Below are positions 1 through 6,699 of a DNA stretch of 12,416 bases, piece after piece. Each line of letters opens with the position of its first letter. The stretch's first letter is position 1. The notes under the pieces were generated by a model that had not been told where the DNA came from, did no database searches, and worked only from the letters and a program-made list of their open reading frames with translations. The translations under genes were made by a program, and so were the position numbers. The stretch is from NCBI GenBank assembly GCA_937901165.1, contig CALCGS010000076.1:1-12416 (forward strand), read 5' to 3'. This DNA is from an uncultured Alphaproteobacteria bacterium (lineage in GTDB: Bacteria; Pseudomonadota; Alphaproteobacteria; Rs-D84).

Positions 1-227
1 TGATAAAAGGGCAGGGGGGTTATATCCTGGGAATTTAAGAAAATTTGACCGCCTGTTGCAGGTATTTGACCAGTTATGCAGTAAAATGCAGTTGTTTTCC
101 CAGCACCGTTTGGCCCCAATAGACCAACAGATTCACCTTGTTGGGCAATCAAAGATATGTCACGAAGAATTATTCGATTCCCATATTTTTTAGATAAATG
201 TTCAATGCGTAATGTAGATTGTTTCAT
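1..227 (-). CDS. lptB: LPS export ABC transporter ATPase LptB (N-terminal part, cut by window edge)
   Basis: This is the cytoplasmic ATPase that powers extraction of lipopolysaccharide from the inner membrane by the LptB2FG transporter. The visible 75 residues begin MKQSTLRIEHLSKKYGNR and contain a perfect Walker A motif, GPNGAGKT, near residues 38-45, followed by TAFYCITGQIPATGG, which is typical of LptB. The Q loop, signature motif and Walker B lie beyond the window. The ATG overlaps the stop of lptC in an ATGA arrangement, so the two genes are probably translationally coupled. The family call rests on the Walker A context and on adjacency to lptC; a generic ABC ATPase of the same subfamily is the only realistic alternative. 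Confidence 0.9.
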   Translation of the reverse strand, partial: MKQSTLRIEHLSKKYGNRIILRDISLIAQQGESVGLLGPNGAGKTTAFYCITGQIPATGGQIFLNSQDITPLPFY

Positions 228-706
228 AACTTTATCACCAATTCACTTGTTTTTATTTTATCGCCGTTTGAAGAGTTTATAATTACGTTCCCTGTCAAAA
301 CTATCCTTTTGTTTGCACGTTCGTATTTTGCATTATTTGCCTGAATAGAACTTTTTGTTTTTTGTCCATCTGTTATTCGAACAGTTGTTCCATTTACATT
401 GAATAGATATATTATATCAGGTTCTGCGTATTTTTGTAACCCTGTTTTTGCCATTATTGTAAAAGGTTCGCCGTTTTTGTCAGTGCCTGCAAATGATGCA
501 TTTTGCATTTTAAACTGGTTTGTTGCGATGTCTAACATATTTATTGCGGATATTGGTGTCCATAAAAGTTGTTTTGTAAACAATGCACCGGCAACCAAAG
601 ACGCAAGCATTACCAATCCCCAACCAGTAAATAAAAATTGCCATAACCTGGTCAGGCGTTTGTGACGAGAAAATATGATAAAATTTCTATTTATTTTTTT
701 TTGCAT
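224..706 (-). CDS. lptC: LPS export system periplasmic protein LptC
   Basis: LptC is the bitopic inner-membrane protein that receives LPS from LptB2FG and passes it to the periplasmic bridge. The 160-residue protein has a basic cytoplasmic N terminus, one membrane segment at about residues 24-46, and a beta-rich periplasmic part. The stretch MQNASFAGTDKNGEPFTI (about residues 67-84) matches the alphaproteobacterial LptC pattern of a Gly-Thr-Asp turn followed by Asn-Gly and an aromatic residue. The C-terminal part, with LTGNVIINSSNGDKIKTSEL, is the OstA-like repeat shared by LptC and LptA. It is slightly shorter than the common 180-200 residues. Its TGA overlaps the lptB start by 4 bases. No lptA lies between the two genes, where it usually sits in relatives. 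Confidence 0.88.
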   Translation of the reverse strand: MQKKINRNFIIFSRHKRLTRLWQFLFTGWGLVMLASLVAGALFTKQLLWTPISAINMLDIATNQFKMQNASFAGTDKNGEPFTIMAKTGLQKYAEPDIIYLFNVNGTTVRITDGQKTKSSIQANNAKYERANKRIVLTGNVIINSSNGDKIKTSELVIKL

Positions 707-712
707 AGTTTC

Positions 713-740
713 ATTTTAACTTGTTATAAAAAAAATGCAA
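713..740 (-). promoter_or_regulatory. Putative promoter of lptC-lptB
   Basis: On the minus strand a TTGCAT -35 box (735-740) is followed after 16 bases by a TAAAAT -10 box (713-718). The expected transcription start falls on or next to the A of the lptC ATG at 706, so this message may be leaderless. No Shine-Dalgarno sequence precedes the ATG, which fits. Confidence 0.5.
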
Positions 741-771
741 TTTTTATATTTTGTAATTATAAAATTTATGA

Positions 772-789
772 TATAATGTTTGTTATAAT
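772..789 (+). promoter_or_regulatory. Putative tandem -10 boxes upstream of the 796 gene
   Basis: Two perfect TATAAT hexamers occur at 772-777 and 784-789. The first has a weak TTGTAA -35 candidate at 751-756 with a short 15-base spacer. The second ends 6 bases before the ATG at 796 and would give a leaderless message. Which one is used cannot be decided from the sequence. Confidence 0.4.
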
Positions 790-795
790 AGAGAG

Positions 796-1584
796 ATGAG
801 AAAATTTAGTGCTTTTTTTGTTGTAATTTTTGGGTTGCTTACTATTTGTAATGCAGACGGGGCGGTTGTTGTAAAAAAAGCGTCTTCGGTCGCCAAACAA
901 GAGGTTGAGGCAATGGATTCAGTTGCAAATGCTTCTTCAAATCTTTTGCCGACTGCGTTGGGGTTGATTGATAATTTGTCTAAATTAAAACAACAGCAAA
1001 AACAGTTGACAGAAGAATGTGTTCCAACAAGTACGGAAATTTCTTGGATGAATGATGTTATTAAAAAATGGGCTATGACTGGGCAAAAAACTGCCGAAGA
1101 AGCACAAGGATTAATGAAATTAGCACCATGCGTGGATGGGCAAACATATTCTGCACAGGTTCAAGCAATGGTCGAAGAACCTTGTTTTGATACATTTAAT
1201 GACAAAGGTATGATTTGGGATGGTTATCCAAAGGCATCGGTTGCAACCCGTACAAAAGATGGTACAAAGGTAAAACAGACTTTATCAAATATTTATATCG
1301 TTTTTGAAATAATGGATTTTTCAGATGCGGATTTGTTGCCTAGTGAAAAAACTGTGTACAATAGTGTTGTTGCAAAGCGGGAAAAATGTTCTGAAACAAA
1401 ATTGACACAAAGACAACGCAGTTTGAAAAAAGATTTTGCTATGGGTGTTTTGTCTACGGTTGGTCAAAAACAAGGAACAGGTGATGTGTTGAATGCTGTT
1501 GGAACATTTTTTGACCAAGGTGGTGGTGTTGGTGGGTTGCAAGGGGTGGCATTGCCTACGATTATGCAAATATTTGATAAATAA
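796..1584 (+). CDS. Secreted protein of unknown function, four cysteines
   Basis: I do not recognise the family. The 262-residue product starts with a clear signal peptide: basic MRK, a hydrophobic core to about residue 19, and likely cleavage near NADGA (about residue 23). Next come a helical, Gln/Lys-rich segment (about residues 55-75) and then a central part with four Cys (near 75, 112, 129 and 198) that could form two disulfides in the periplasm. The last 40 residues are Gly-rich, with FFDQGGGVGGLQG. The ATG is preceded directly by GAGAG, which is too close for a normal ribosome-binding site, so a leaderless start is possible. It lies 66 bases upstream of the OmpA-type lipoprotein on the same strand, which suggests an envelope role. 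The protein is an intact, well-formed reading frame, so the gene call is firmer than any function. Confidence 0.75.
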   Translation: MRKFSAFFVVIFGLLTICNADGAVVVKKASSVAKQEVEAMDSVANASSNLLPTALGLIDNLSKLKQQQKQLTEECVPTSTEISWMNDVIKKWAMTGQKTAEEAQGLMKLAPCVDGQTYSAQVQAMVEEPCFDTFNDKGMIWDGYPKASVATRTKDGTKVKQTLSNIYIVFEIMDFSDADLLPSEKTVYNSVVAKREKCSETKLTQRQRSLKKDFAMGVLSTVGQKQGTGDVLNAVGTFFDQGGGVGGLQGVALPTIMQIFDK

Positions 1585-1597
1585 ATGTATTTTGTTC

Positions 1598-1626
1598 TTT
1601 ACTGGTTTTGCAAAAAGATGTATAAT
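1598..1626 (+). promoter_or_regulatory. Putative promoter of the OmpA-type lipoprotein gene
   Basis: A perfect TATAAT lies at 1621-1626, and a weak TTTACT -35 match lies 17 bases upstream at 1598-1603. The predicted start would be near 1633, giving a short leader that contains the AAAGGAAG ribosome-binding site at 1637-1644. This supports translation from 1651 rather than from the upstream in-frame ATG at 1585, which would lie upstream of the promoter. Confidence 0.45.
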
Positions 1627-1650
1627 ATAAAAAAAAGAAAGGAAGTTTAT

Positions 1651-3258
1651 ATGAAAAAGAATGTTTTTTCTGGGTTTTATAGTTGTATTTCTGTTTGTTC
1701 ATTATTGGTTTTATGTTCGTGTGCTGGCACTTCTAGTAATGAAGAAATAATGTTTGTGGAAACGCCTTCGGTTGATTATGTCGAAGGTTTGGATGTTTAT
1801 TCGGCGACACATAATGATTCTTTTTTAAATCAATTGGCGATGAATTATCGTTCGTATGCTGTTTATAATGCCAGAACAAGTGGTTATCCAGATGTGGGGG
1901 AATTGTTTGCACAAAAGGCTTTGGTGGCTTTTTCTGGTGAAACGCCTTTCCCAGAAACTTTACAAAATTGGGAATTGACTGATGAACAGGATGTGTTTGA
2001 ATTACGTAATGCCTATAATGCAATGATAGATGCGTTTAAGCATGATGCAATTGATGAAAAACCTGAAATTGCGGCGGAAATACAGGCAAAATTTGATTGT
2101 TGGCTTTCTGCTTTATCTACACATCAGTATGAAACGGCACAAAGTTGTCGCGAAAGATTTACAAATGCGTTGGATGTTTTGAATAATTGTACATCTGGTT
2201 CTTGTCATTTGAATAATAAAGTGGATATGTTTCAAATAAATGAAGAAGAAACTGTTGTGGCAAAAAGGGCAAAAACAAACAAAAGAAATTCTTATTATCC
2301 AGAAACACGCTCTTTGAAATCTTTTGGTGCGGAATCTCGTTCCAAGGATGGAATTGTTATTGTGAATAATGTTAATGTTCCTGAAAATTTGGTGACAGTT
2401 GTTCCTGTGTCTGGTGGTGATACAGATGGAAAAAATCCTTTTGTTTTTAACCAAAATATTTATGGCGGTGATAAAACGTTAAATGCAAATAATGGTAATG
2501 TGTTGGCAACTGATAATGGAAATTCTGCATCTGCGGGATGTTCGTGCAACAAGGGACATAAACATCACAAGCGTGATAATCGTAATACTGACGATGAATA
2601 TGAATTATTGGTCATAGAAGAAGATGTGGAAAATTGTGAATGTGCCCCTGAATCAGAAGAAATAGAAATTATTGCTGATGATTTTATTTCTAGGGATGAA
2701 TTTGTTGATATTATGATGGCAATGCGTGCTGAATTACAGGCTATTAATTCAAGATTGGATAAAATGGCGGCAAATACCAAGGATGATACAACTGTTATCA
2801 AGGTGCAACAAGTTCCTTTGGAACCAAGACAGCATGTTATGGAAGAAGTTTTTGAAGTGCAGTTTGATTTTAATAAATCTTCGATAAAGCCAGAATATAA
2901 AGATTTAATAAAACAATTGGCACAGGCAACGCAGGAAAATAAAAATATAAAAGTTTCTGTGGTTGGACATACGGATACTGTTGGAACCAAGGAATATAAC
3001 TATGCGTTGGGTGGAAAACGTGCAGAGGCTGTACAAAAAATGTTGATTGAATATGGTATCCCTGCAAGTCAAATAGTTGCAGTTTCTGCTGGCAAGGAAG
3101 ATTTAAAGGTGCCAACCCCAGATGGTGTAAAAAATGCAGAAAATCGCAGGGTGCGTGTTGTAAAAGAAACCAGTTATACTGAACCTGCGGAATTTGTACC
3201 AGTTGCCACAGTAGAGGCTGAAAATTATAAAATTGTTGAATTGGGGGCGGGTGAATAA
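1651..3258 (+). CDS. OmpA-family peptidoglycan-binding lipoprotein with a His/Cys-rich linker
   Basis: This is probably an outer-membrane lipoprotein that anchors the envelope to peptidoglycan. The start at 1651 is chosen because AAAGGAAG sits 6 bases upstream and the product then opens with a lipoprotein signal ending in a lipobox (LVLCSC, lipidated Cys near residue 25). An in-frame ATG at 1585 would bury that signal. The 535-residue protein has an N-terminal helical region, a low-complexity middle with GCSCNKGHKHHKR (about 296-308), a strongly acidic stretch (about 314-344), a short coiled coil (about 356-376), and a C-terminal OmpA/Pal domain (about 400-505). That domain shows VQFDFNKSSIKPEY, VVGHTDTVGTKEYN, GGKRAEAV and AENRRVRVV, the expected ligand-pocket elements. 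The N-terminal part matches no family I know. The OmpA-domain call is firm; the exact role is inferred. Confidence 0.88.
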   Translation: MKKNVFSGFYSCISVCSLLVLCSCAGTSSNEEIMFVETPSVDYVEGLDVYSATHNDSFLNQLAMNYRSYAVYNARTSGYPDVGELFAQKALVAFSGETPFPETLQNWELTDEQDVFELRNAYNAMIDAFKHDAIDEKPEIAAEIQAKFDCWLSALSTHQYETAQSCRERFTNALDVLNNCTSGSCHLNNKVDMFQINEEETVVAKRAKTNKRNSYYPETRSLKSFGAESRSKDGIVIVNNVNVPENLVTVVPVSGGDTDGKNPFVFNQNIYGGDKTLNANNGNVLATDNGNSASAGCSCNKGHKHHKRDNRNTDDEYELLVIEEDVENCECAPESEEIEIIADDFISRDEFVDIMMAMRAELQAINSRLDKMAANTKDDTTVIKVQQVPLEPRQHVMEEVFEVQFDFNKSSIKPEYKDLIKQLAQATQENKNIKVSVVGHTDTVGTKEYNYALGGKRAEAVQKMLIEYGIPASQIVAVSAGKEDLKVPTPDGVKNAENRRVRVVKETSYTEPAEFVPVATVEAENYKIVELGAGE

Positions 3259-3286
3259 TAAAAAAATTCTTTGGTTATAAAAATAC

Positions 3287-3314
3287 TTGACAAAAAAAAA
3301 TGTTGATGTATATT
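3287..3314 (+). promoter_or_regulatory. Putative strong promoter downstream of the OmpA-type gene
   Basis: A consensus TTGACA (3287-3292) is followed after 16 bases by TATATT (3309-3314). It would start transcription near 3321, ahead of the small ORF at 3353. A TTG codon inside the -35 box is in frame with that ORF but is unlikely to be its start. Confidence 0.55.
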
Positions 3315-3352
3315 TATTTGTGCCAGAGAGGTGTTTTAAAAAGGCGTTAGAT

Positions 3353-3499
3353 ATGAAAGTTAATGATAAGAATTTGAAATTTGCAACTGCGACAATGCGT
3401 CTGCAAATGAAAAAGCGTGAAGAATTGCAGCCCGTTAATTTGGCAGAGGTTTTTGGGGCGCGTGGAATCACGTTTACTGGCGAAGGTGATAATATGTAA
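3353..3499 (+). CDS. Small basic protein of unknown function
   Basis: This 48-residue reading frame (MKVNDKNLKFATATMRLQ at the start, GARGITFTGEGDNM at the end) is short but well framed: a near-consensus promoter upstream, an AAGG ribosome-binding site 8 bases before the ATG, and a strong hairpin terminator beginning one base after the stop codon. The frame is open back to 3287, where a TTG would give 70 residues, but that codon lies in the -35 box and has no ribosome-binding site. The sequence has no signal peptide or membrane segment; the middle is Lys/Arg/Gln-rich and probably helical. No family is recognised. Confidence 0.55.
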   Translation: MKVNDKNLKFATATMRLQMKKREELQPVNLAEVFGARGITFTGEGDNM

Positions 3500-3500
3500 T

Positions 3501-3530
3501 AAAAAACATCATAGAAATATGATGTTTTTT
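3501..3530. terminator. Bidirectional hairpin terminator
   Basis: A perfect 12-bp stem (AAAAAACATCAT paired with ATGATGTTTTTT) encloses the loop AGAAAT. A-tracts on the left and T-tracts on the right make it work on either strand. It closes the small ORF transcript. Confidence 0.8.
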
Positions 3531-3557
3531 ATTTTGTAATATCATTAAAATAAATGC

Positions 3558-3596
3558 AAAAAACATTAAAAAACGTTAGTTTTTTAATGTTTTTTT
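3558..3596. terminator. Second bidirectional hairpin terminator, 17-bp perfect stem
   Basis: The left arm is A6-CATT-A6-C and the right arm is G-T6-AATG-T7, with the loop GTTA. The stem is perfect over 17 bp. It follows the first terminator by only 27 bases, so together they insulate the 1-3499 block from the next promoter. Confidence 0.75.
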
Positions 3597-3601
3597 ATGT
3601 A

Positions 3602-3660
3602 CCCCCCCTGGGGCGATTTTTATGATTTTACAAGAATCGCCAGAATACCCGGAAATCCGG
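3602..3660. other. GC-rich hairpin cluster in an AT-rich spacer
   Basis: This non-coding stretch is far richer in G and C than its surroundings. It holds three inverted repeats: CCCC/GGGG around 3605-3613, GGCGATT (3612-3618) with AATCGCC (3635-3641), and CCGGA/TCCGG (3649-3660). No reading frame crosses it. It could be a small palindromic repeat element or part of an RNA. The rest of the 249-base spacer holds only the two terminators and the downstream promoter. Confidence 0.4.
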
Positions 3661-3706
3661 CAAAAAATAACAATTTTACAAAAGTGCAAAATTATCAAAA
3701 AAAACT

Positions 3707-3735
3707 TGGACAAAAACCAAGGTTTTTGCTACACT
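3707..3735 (+). promoter_or_regulatory. Putative promoter of the Cys-rich secreted protein gene, with a palindrome in the spacer
   Basis: TGGACA (3707-3712) and TACACT (3730-3735) are separated by 17 bases. The spacer holds an inverted repeat, AAAAACC-AA-GGTTTTT (3712-3727), placed where a repressor or DNA-bending protein could act. The predicted start is about 3742, only a few bases before the candidate ATGs. Confidence 0.55.
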
Positions 3736-3748
3736 ATTTATGTGAAAA

Positions 3749-4723
3749 ATGTGGGAAATAATGGGAAAAATGCAATATGTTTTTAATGAAGTAAAGCACT
3801 TGTTTTGTGCTGTTTTTGTATTATTTATTGCAATTTTTTCTGGTAATGCGTTTGGTGCGGTGTGTGCATCGGGTGAATATGATGATGGCGGTGTGTGTAC
3901 ATTGTGCGAAGCTGGTTATGTGTGCGATGGTACTGTGCGTGGTTTGGTTATGTATGGTGGGTATACTAGTGTAGGACAGACAGGGGTTTCACGGTGTCCG
4001 AATGGTCAAACAACATTGAATGTTGGGGCAACGTCGATTGATTATTGTGTTTCATGTTCGAATTCTGATAACGTACAATCGTGGACGGCACCGACTAGCT
4101 CTTATATAAATATTATGAATGTTTGTCGAATAAATAAATGCAAAGATGGATATAAACATGTTGAAATAATCGGTGGTGAAAATTTGTTCGATATATCGCA
4201 AATTCCAGAAAAAGGTGATTCGGAAATTATATCTGCTGGGTCCATTGTAAGAGATGGAGATATCGTTATTGTGTCACGTACGGCTACTAATAGTGCACCT
4301 GGTACTGGTAAAACATTGCAAGTGCTTTGTCCAACGTGCCAGATAGGTAAGAGGTATATATTAAATATAACAGCAACAAAAGAAAATTCTAAGTATATAT
4401 ATATGTTCAAAACGGGTGTGACACGTGGAGTGTGGTATAATGGTTATGTTTTGCAATTAACACAAGACATATTGAATGCAAGAGTACATTTTTATGACAA
4501 TGGTACGTATGGTAGTGAGCCGAATATAATATCTGATATTCAAATTCGTGAATATGATGATTTGTGTGTTTCGAATACAATAAATGTAAATTGGGATGCA
4601 GATAATGGGGCGGAGTCTTTTACAACACAATGTGCCGTTGATGGCGATATTGTGTTACCAACGCCACCAGAAAAACGTGGTTATACATTTACAGGGTGGA
4701 AATTGATTACAGCAACAGAATAA
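3749..4723 (+). CDS. Secreted Cys-rich protein with a C-terminal InlB/Flg_new-type repeat
   Basis: Probably a surface or secreted protein; exact role unknown. The N terminus carries a signal peptide whose hydrophobic core ends in NAFGA (about residue 37). Residues 39-100 are Cys-rich in the pattern C-x(9)-C-x2-C-x5-C, with GEYDDGGVCTLCEAGYVC, resembling small disulfide-rich modules. A middle beta-rich region follows (about 135-275). The last 45 residues (VNWDADNGAESFTTQC then PPEKRGYTFTGWKL) match the InlB B-repeat/Flg_new pattern, in which a Gly-Tyr-x-Phe-x-Gly-Trp motif closes the unit. Such proteins usually carry several repeats and a longer C terminus; this one stops just after the first, so it may be short or truncated. 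In-frame ATGs at 3749, 3761 and 3770 are all possible; a GGGA precedes the latter two. Confidence 0.75.
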   Translation: MWEIMGKMQYVFNEVKHLFCAVFVLFIAIFSGNAFGAVCASGEYDDGGVCTLCEAGYVCDGTVRGLVMYGGYTSVGQTGVSRCPNGQTTLNVGATSIDYCVSCSNSDNVQSWTAPTSSYINIMNVCRINKCKDGYKHVEIIGGENLFDISQIPEKGDSEIISAGSIVRDGDIVIVSRTATNSAPGTGKTLQVLCPTCQIGKRYILNITATKENSKYIYMFKTGVTRGVWYNGYVLQLTQDILNARVHFYDNGTYGSEPNIISDIQIREYDDLCVSNTINVNWDADNGAESFTTQCAVDGDIVLPTPPEKRGYTFTGWKLITATE

Positions 4724-4726
4724 AAA

Positions 4727-4746
4727 ACAGCGATATAAATCGCTGT
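4727..4746. terminator. Bidirectional terminator between converging genes
   Basis: An 8-bp stem, ACAGCGAT with ATCGCTGT, encloses ATAA and is flanked by A-tracts on the left and T-tracts on the right. It ends the plus-strand secreted protein gene and, from the other side, the rpoA-rplQ transcript. Confidence 0.8.
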
Positions 4747-4767
4747 CTTTTTACTATACAACAAATA

Positions 4768-5327
4768 TTATTTACCCGTTGTGCGACGTTTAACAGCAAC
4801 AGTTTTATTTGTGTTTGTTTTTGCTGTTGCAGATTTTGTTGCAGTGCTTTCTTTTTGTACTTTTGTAGCAGGTGCCTTGGTTGTTTTGGCAGTTGCTACT
4901 TTTTCTTCTTCCGCAACATTTTCAGATTCTGGTTTTTCAGAAACTGGTTTTACTGTTTTTTTTGCATTTACATCACGGTCAACCAATTCGATAATTGCCA
5001 TTGGTGCGGCATCACCATAACGGAATCCAGCCTTTAATACGCGTGTATAACCGCCAGGACGTTTCGCATAACGTGGGCCCAAAACTGTAAATTTACAGTT
5101 GCATCTGTGCCATTACCAAGTTCTGAAGCAACCAAACGGCGGTTTGCAACAGAATCAACCTTTGCACGGGTAATCAATTTTTCAACAACACCACGCAAAT
5201 CTTTTGCTTTTGGTAATGTGGTTTTGATTTGTTCCCGTTCAACTAAATTTTTCACCAAACCTATCATCAAGGCTTTACGTGCGTTTGTATCGCGATTAAA
5301 AGTGCGACCTGCTTTCATATGTCTCAT
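4768..5327 (-). CDS. rplQ: 50S ribosomal protein L17, with an apparent one-base frameshift
   Basis: L17 is a large-subunit ribosomal protein near the peptide exit tunnel. The first frame starts at 5327 after AAGGAG and gives MRHMKAGRTFNRDTNARKAL and EQIKTTLPKAKDLRGVVEKL, both diagnostic. It then runs out of register near residue 78, at 5091-5094. The other frame continues with KFTVLGPRYAKRPGGYTRVL and GFRYGDAAPMAIIELVDRD, the conserved C-terminal half, then a tail of about 75 residues rich in Lys, Ala, Thr and Glu ending at 4768. Adding one A to the minus-strand AAA in GTAAATTT restores a single 186-residue protein. Without it, the first frame gives 97 residues ending at 5034. L17 is essential, so an assembly error, a second gene copy or tolerated recoding must be considered. 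It lies 144 bases downstream of rpoA. Confidence 0.9.
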
Positions 5328-5352
5328 TGATTACTCCTTTATTTTTTTTCAG

Positions 5353-5366
5353 CCCTGTTCACAGGG
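5353..5366. other. Hairpin in the rplQ leader
   Basis: A perfect 5-bp GC stem, CCCTG-TTCA-CAGGG, lies 26 bases before the rplQ start and just ahead of its AAAGGAG site. On the minus strand it is followed by an A-run, not a T-run, so it is not an ordinary terminator. It may affect rplQ translation or mRNA processing. Confidence 0.4.
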
Positions 5367-5423
5367 ATTGTTAGAGACAACCTATATCCTAAAAAATTAT
5401 TTTCAGTAATACAGGCTTTTTTA

Positions 5424-5459
5424 TTTTGTGTTCGTCAAAAATTTTCAACGAACACAAAA
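5424..5459. other. Long intercistronic hairpin between rpoA and rplQ
   Basis: A perfect 12-bp stem, TTTTGTGTTCGT with ACGAACACAAAA, encloses a 12-base loop and begins 12 bases after the rpoA stop. On the minus strand the stem ends in AAAA with no T-tract, so it is a weak terminator at best in that direction. On the plus strand the opposite holds, with A-tract only. A processing or stabilising hairpin is the more likely reading. Confidence 0.45.
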
Positions 5460-5471
5460 CAATCTTGTACC

Positions 5472-6500
5472 TTATTTATATGGGTCTTCGTATTTTTTTG
5501 CCAATTCAGCAACATTCTCTGGTGGCCAACCAGGAACTTCCATACCCAAACCTAAGCCCATGGCTTCTAGTTGTGCCTTTATTTCGTTCAAAGATTTACG
5601 ACCAAAGTTAGGTGTTTTTAACATATCAGCCTCGGTCTTTTGGACCAATTCACCCAACCAGTTGATTTTATCATTCTTTAAACAATTGTTTGCACGAACA
5701 GATAATTCCAATTCATCAACATGTTTTAATAATTTTGGATCAAATGGCAAAACATCTTTGGCTTTTTCTTCTTCGGAAGGACCAGCCAATTGTGCAGGAT
5801 CTTCAAAATTAATAAATACATTTAATTGGTCTGTTAAAATACGTGCCGCATAAGCGATTGCGTCTTCTGGTGTTATTGCACCATTTGTTTTTACCCTTAA
5901 TTCTAATTTATCAAAATCAGTGGATTGTCCAACACGTGTTTCAGATACGTCAGAAGAAACATTCAAAATTGGAGAGAATATAGAATCAACAGGTATAACC
6001 CCCAAAGGTAAATTGTCGCCATGTGCAGTTGCAGGAACATACCCACGACCAGTATCCAAAGTTATTTCCATATTTAATTCTGCACCTTTGTCCAAAGTAC
6101 ATAATACAACATCTTTGTTCATAACTTCGATTCCACCAGTTGTTTCAATCATTCCGGCCGTTATGACCCCAGGACCAGTTGCTTTTAAATTTACCTTGTG
6201 TTGACCTTCTGTTAAAGCCTTAAAATAAACACCTTTAAGGTTTAAAATAATGTCAGTCACATCTTCACGAACACCGGTTATACTGCTGAATTCGTGTTGA
6301 ACACCGTCTATTTTAATATAAATAGGGGCACAACCCTGTAATGAAGACAATAAAACACGACGTAATGCGGTTCCCAAAGTCAATCCAAACCCTTTTTCCA
6401 AAGGTTCTGCAATCAAAGTAGCAATATTTGAATTGTTTTCATCAGACTTGATAGTCAATTTTTTTGGCTTTATCAAAGTCATCCAGTTTTTCTCAATCAT
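5472..6500 (-). CDS. rpoA: DNA-directed RNA polymerase subunit alpha
   Basis: RpoA is the alpha subunit; it dimerises to nucleate core polymerase, and its C-terminal domain contacts UP elements and activators. The 342-residue product has a normal length for the family. The start MIEKNWMTLIKPKKLTIK is the alphaproteobacterial form. The N-terminal dimerisation domain shows EPLEKGFGLTLGTALRRVLL (about 32-51) and the insert-domain segment GYVPATAH. The C-terminal domain (about 260-330) shows LELSVRANNCLKNDKINWLG, then KTPNFGRKSLNEIKAQLEAM, with the helix-hairpin-helix residues present. It has its own promoter and a divergent neighbour upstream, with no rpsK or rpsM in front, unlike the usual operon order. 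rplQ follows downstream. The call is certain. Confidence 0.97.
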   Translation of the reverse strand: MIEKNWMTLIKPKKLTIKSDENNSNIATLIAEPLEKGFGLTLGTALRRVLLSSLQGCAPIYIKIDGVQHEFSSITGVREDVTDIILNLKGVYFKALTEGQHKVNLKATGPGVITAGMIETTGGIEVMNKDVVLCTLDKGAELNMEITLDTGRGYVPATAHGDNLPLGVIPVDSIFSPILNVSSDVSETRVGQSTDFDKLELRVKTNGAITPEDAIAYAARILTDQLNVFINFEDPAQLAGPSEEEKAKDVLPFDPKLLKHVDELELSVRANNCLKNDKINWLGELVQKTEADMLKTPNFGRKSLNEIKAQLEAMGLGLGMEVPGWPPENVAELAKKYEDPYK

Positions 6501-6573
6501 TTATAAACTCCATTCGGCTTAGTTTATTATTTTCGCCAGTCGGCACATACTTATAATAAATATGCTGATGCAC

Positions 6574-6602
6574 ATTTTATAATAAAAAAATTGTCAAGTC
6601 AA
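6574..6602 (-). promoter_or_regulatory. Putative rpoA promoter
   Basis: On the minus strand TTGACT (6597-6602) and TAAAAT (6574-6579) are 17 bases apart. An overlapping TTGACA at 6592-6597 is a competing -35 but has no good -10. The leader to the rpoA ATG is about 67 bases and contains TGGAG 8 bases before the start. Confidence 0.5.
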
Positions 6603-6670
6603 ATAAAAATCCCTAAATATGTTTTAATAGTGTGATTTTTGTTTAATTGAAAATAGACTAATAAAAATAA

Positions 6671-6699
6671 TTGACAACTTGATTTTTTTGTATTATTGT
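6671..6699 (+). promoter_or_regulatory. Putative promoter of the 6730 gene
   Basis: A consensus TTGACA (6671-6676) is followed after 17 bases by TATTGT (6694-6699). The start would be near 6706, with AAGGA at 6719-6723 as the ribosome-binding site. It is divergent from the rpoA promoter, about 70 bases away. Confidence 0.55.

Noticed and set aside
399..665. Open frame opposite lptC
   Set aside because: It is antisense to a clearly recognised gene, has no ribosome-binding site and gives no plausible protein.
1585..1650. Upstream ATG at 1585 as start of the OmpA-type gene
   Set aside because: It would place 22 residues before the lipoprotein signal, lies upstream of the likely promoter, and has no ribosome-binding site, whereas 1651 has a strong one.
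4696..5037. Open frame rich in Cys and Phe opposite rplQ
   Set aside because: It is the complement of the Lys/Ala/Thr-rich L17 tail; its composition reflects that repeat.
5083..5100. Programmed frameshift in rplQ
   Set aside because: The A run is only three bases, too short for known polymerase slippage, and L17 is not known to use recoding; mutation or assembly error is simpler.
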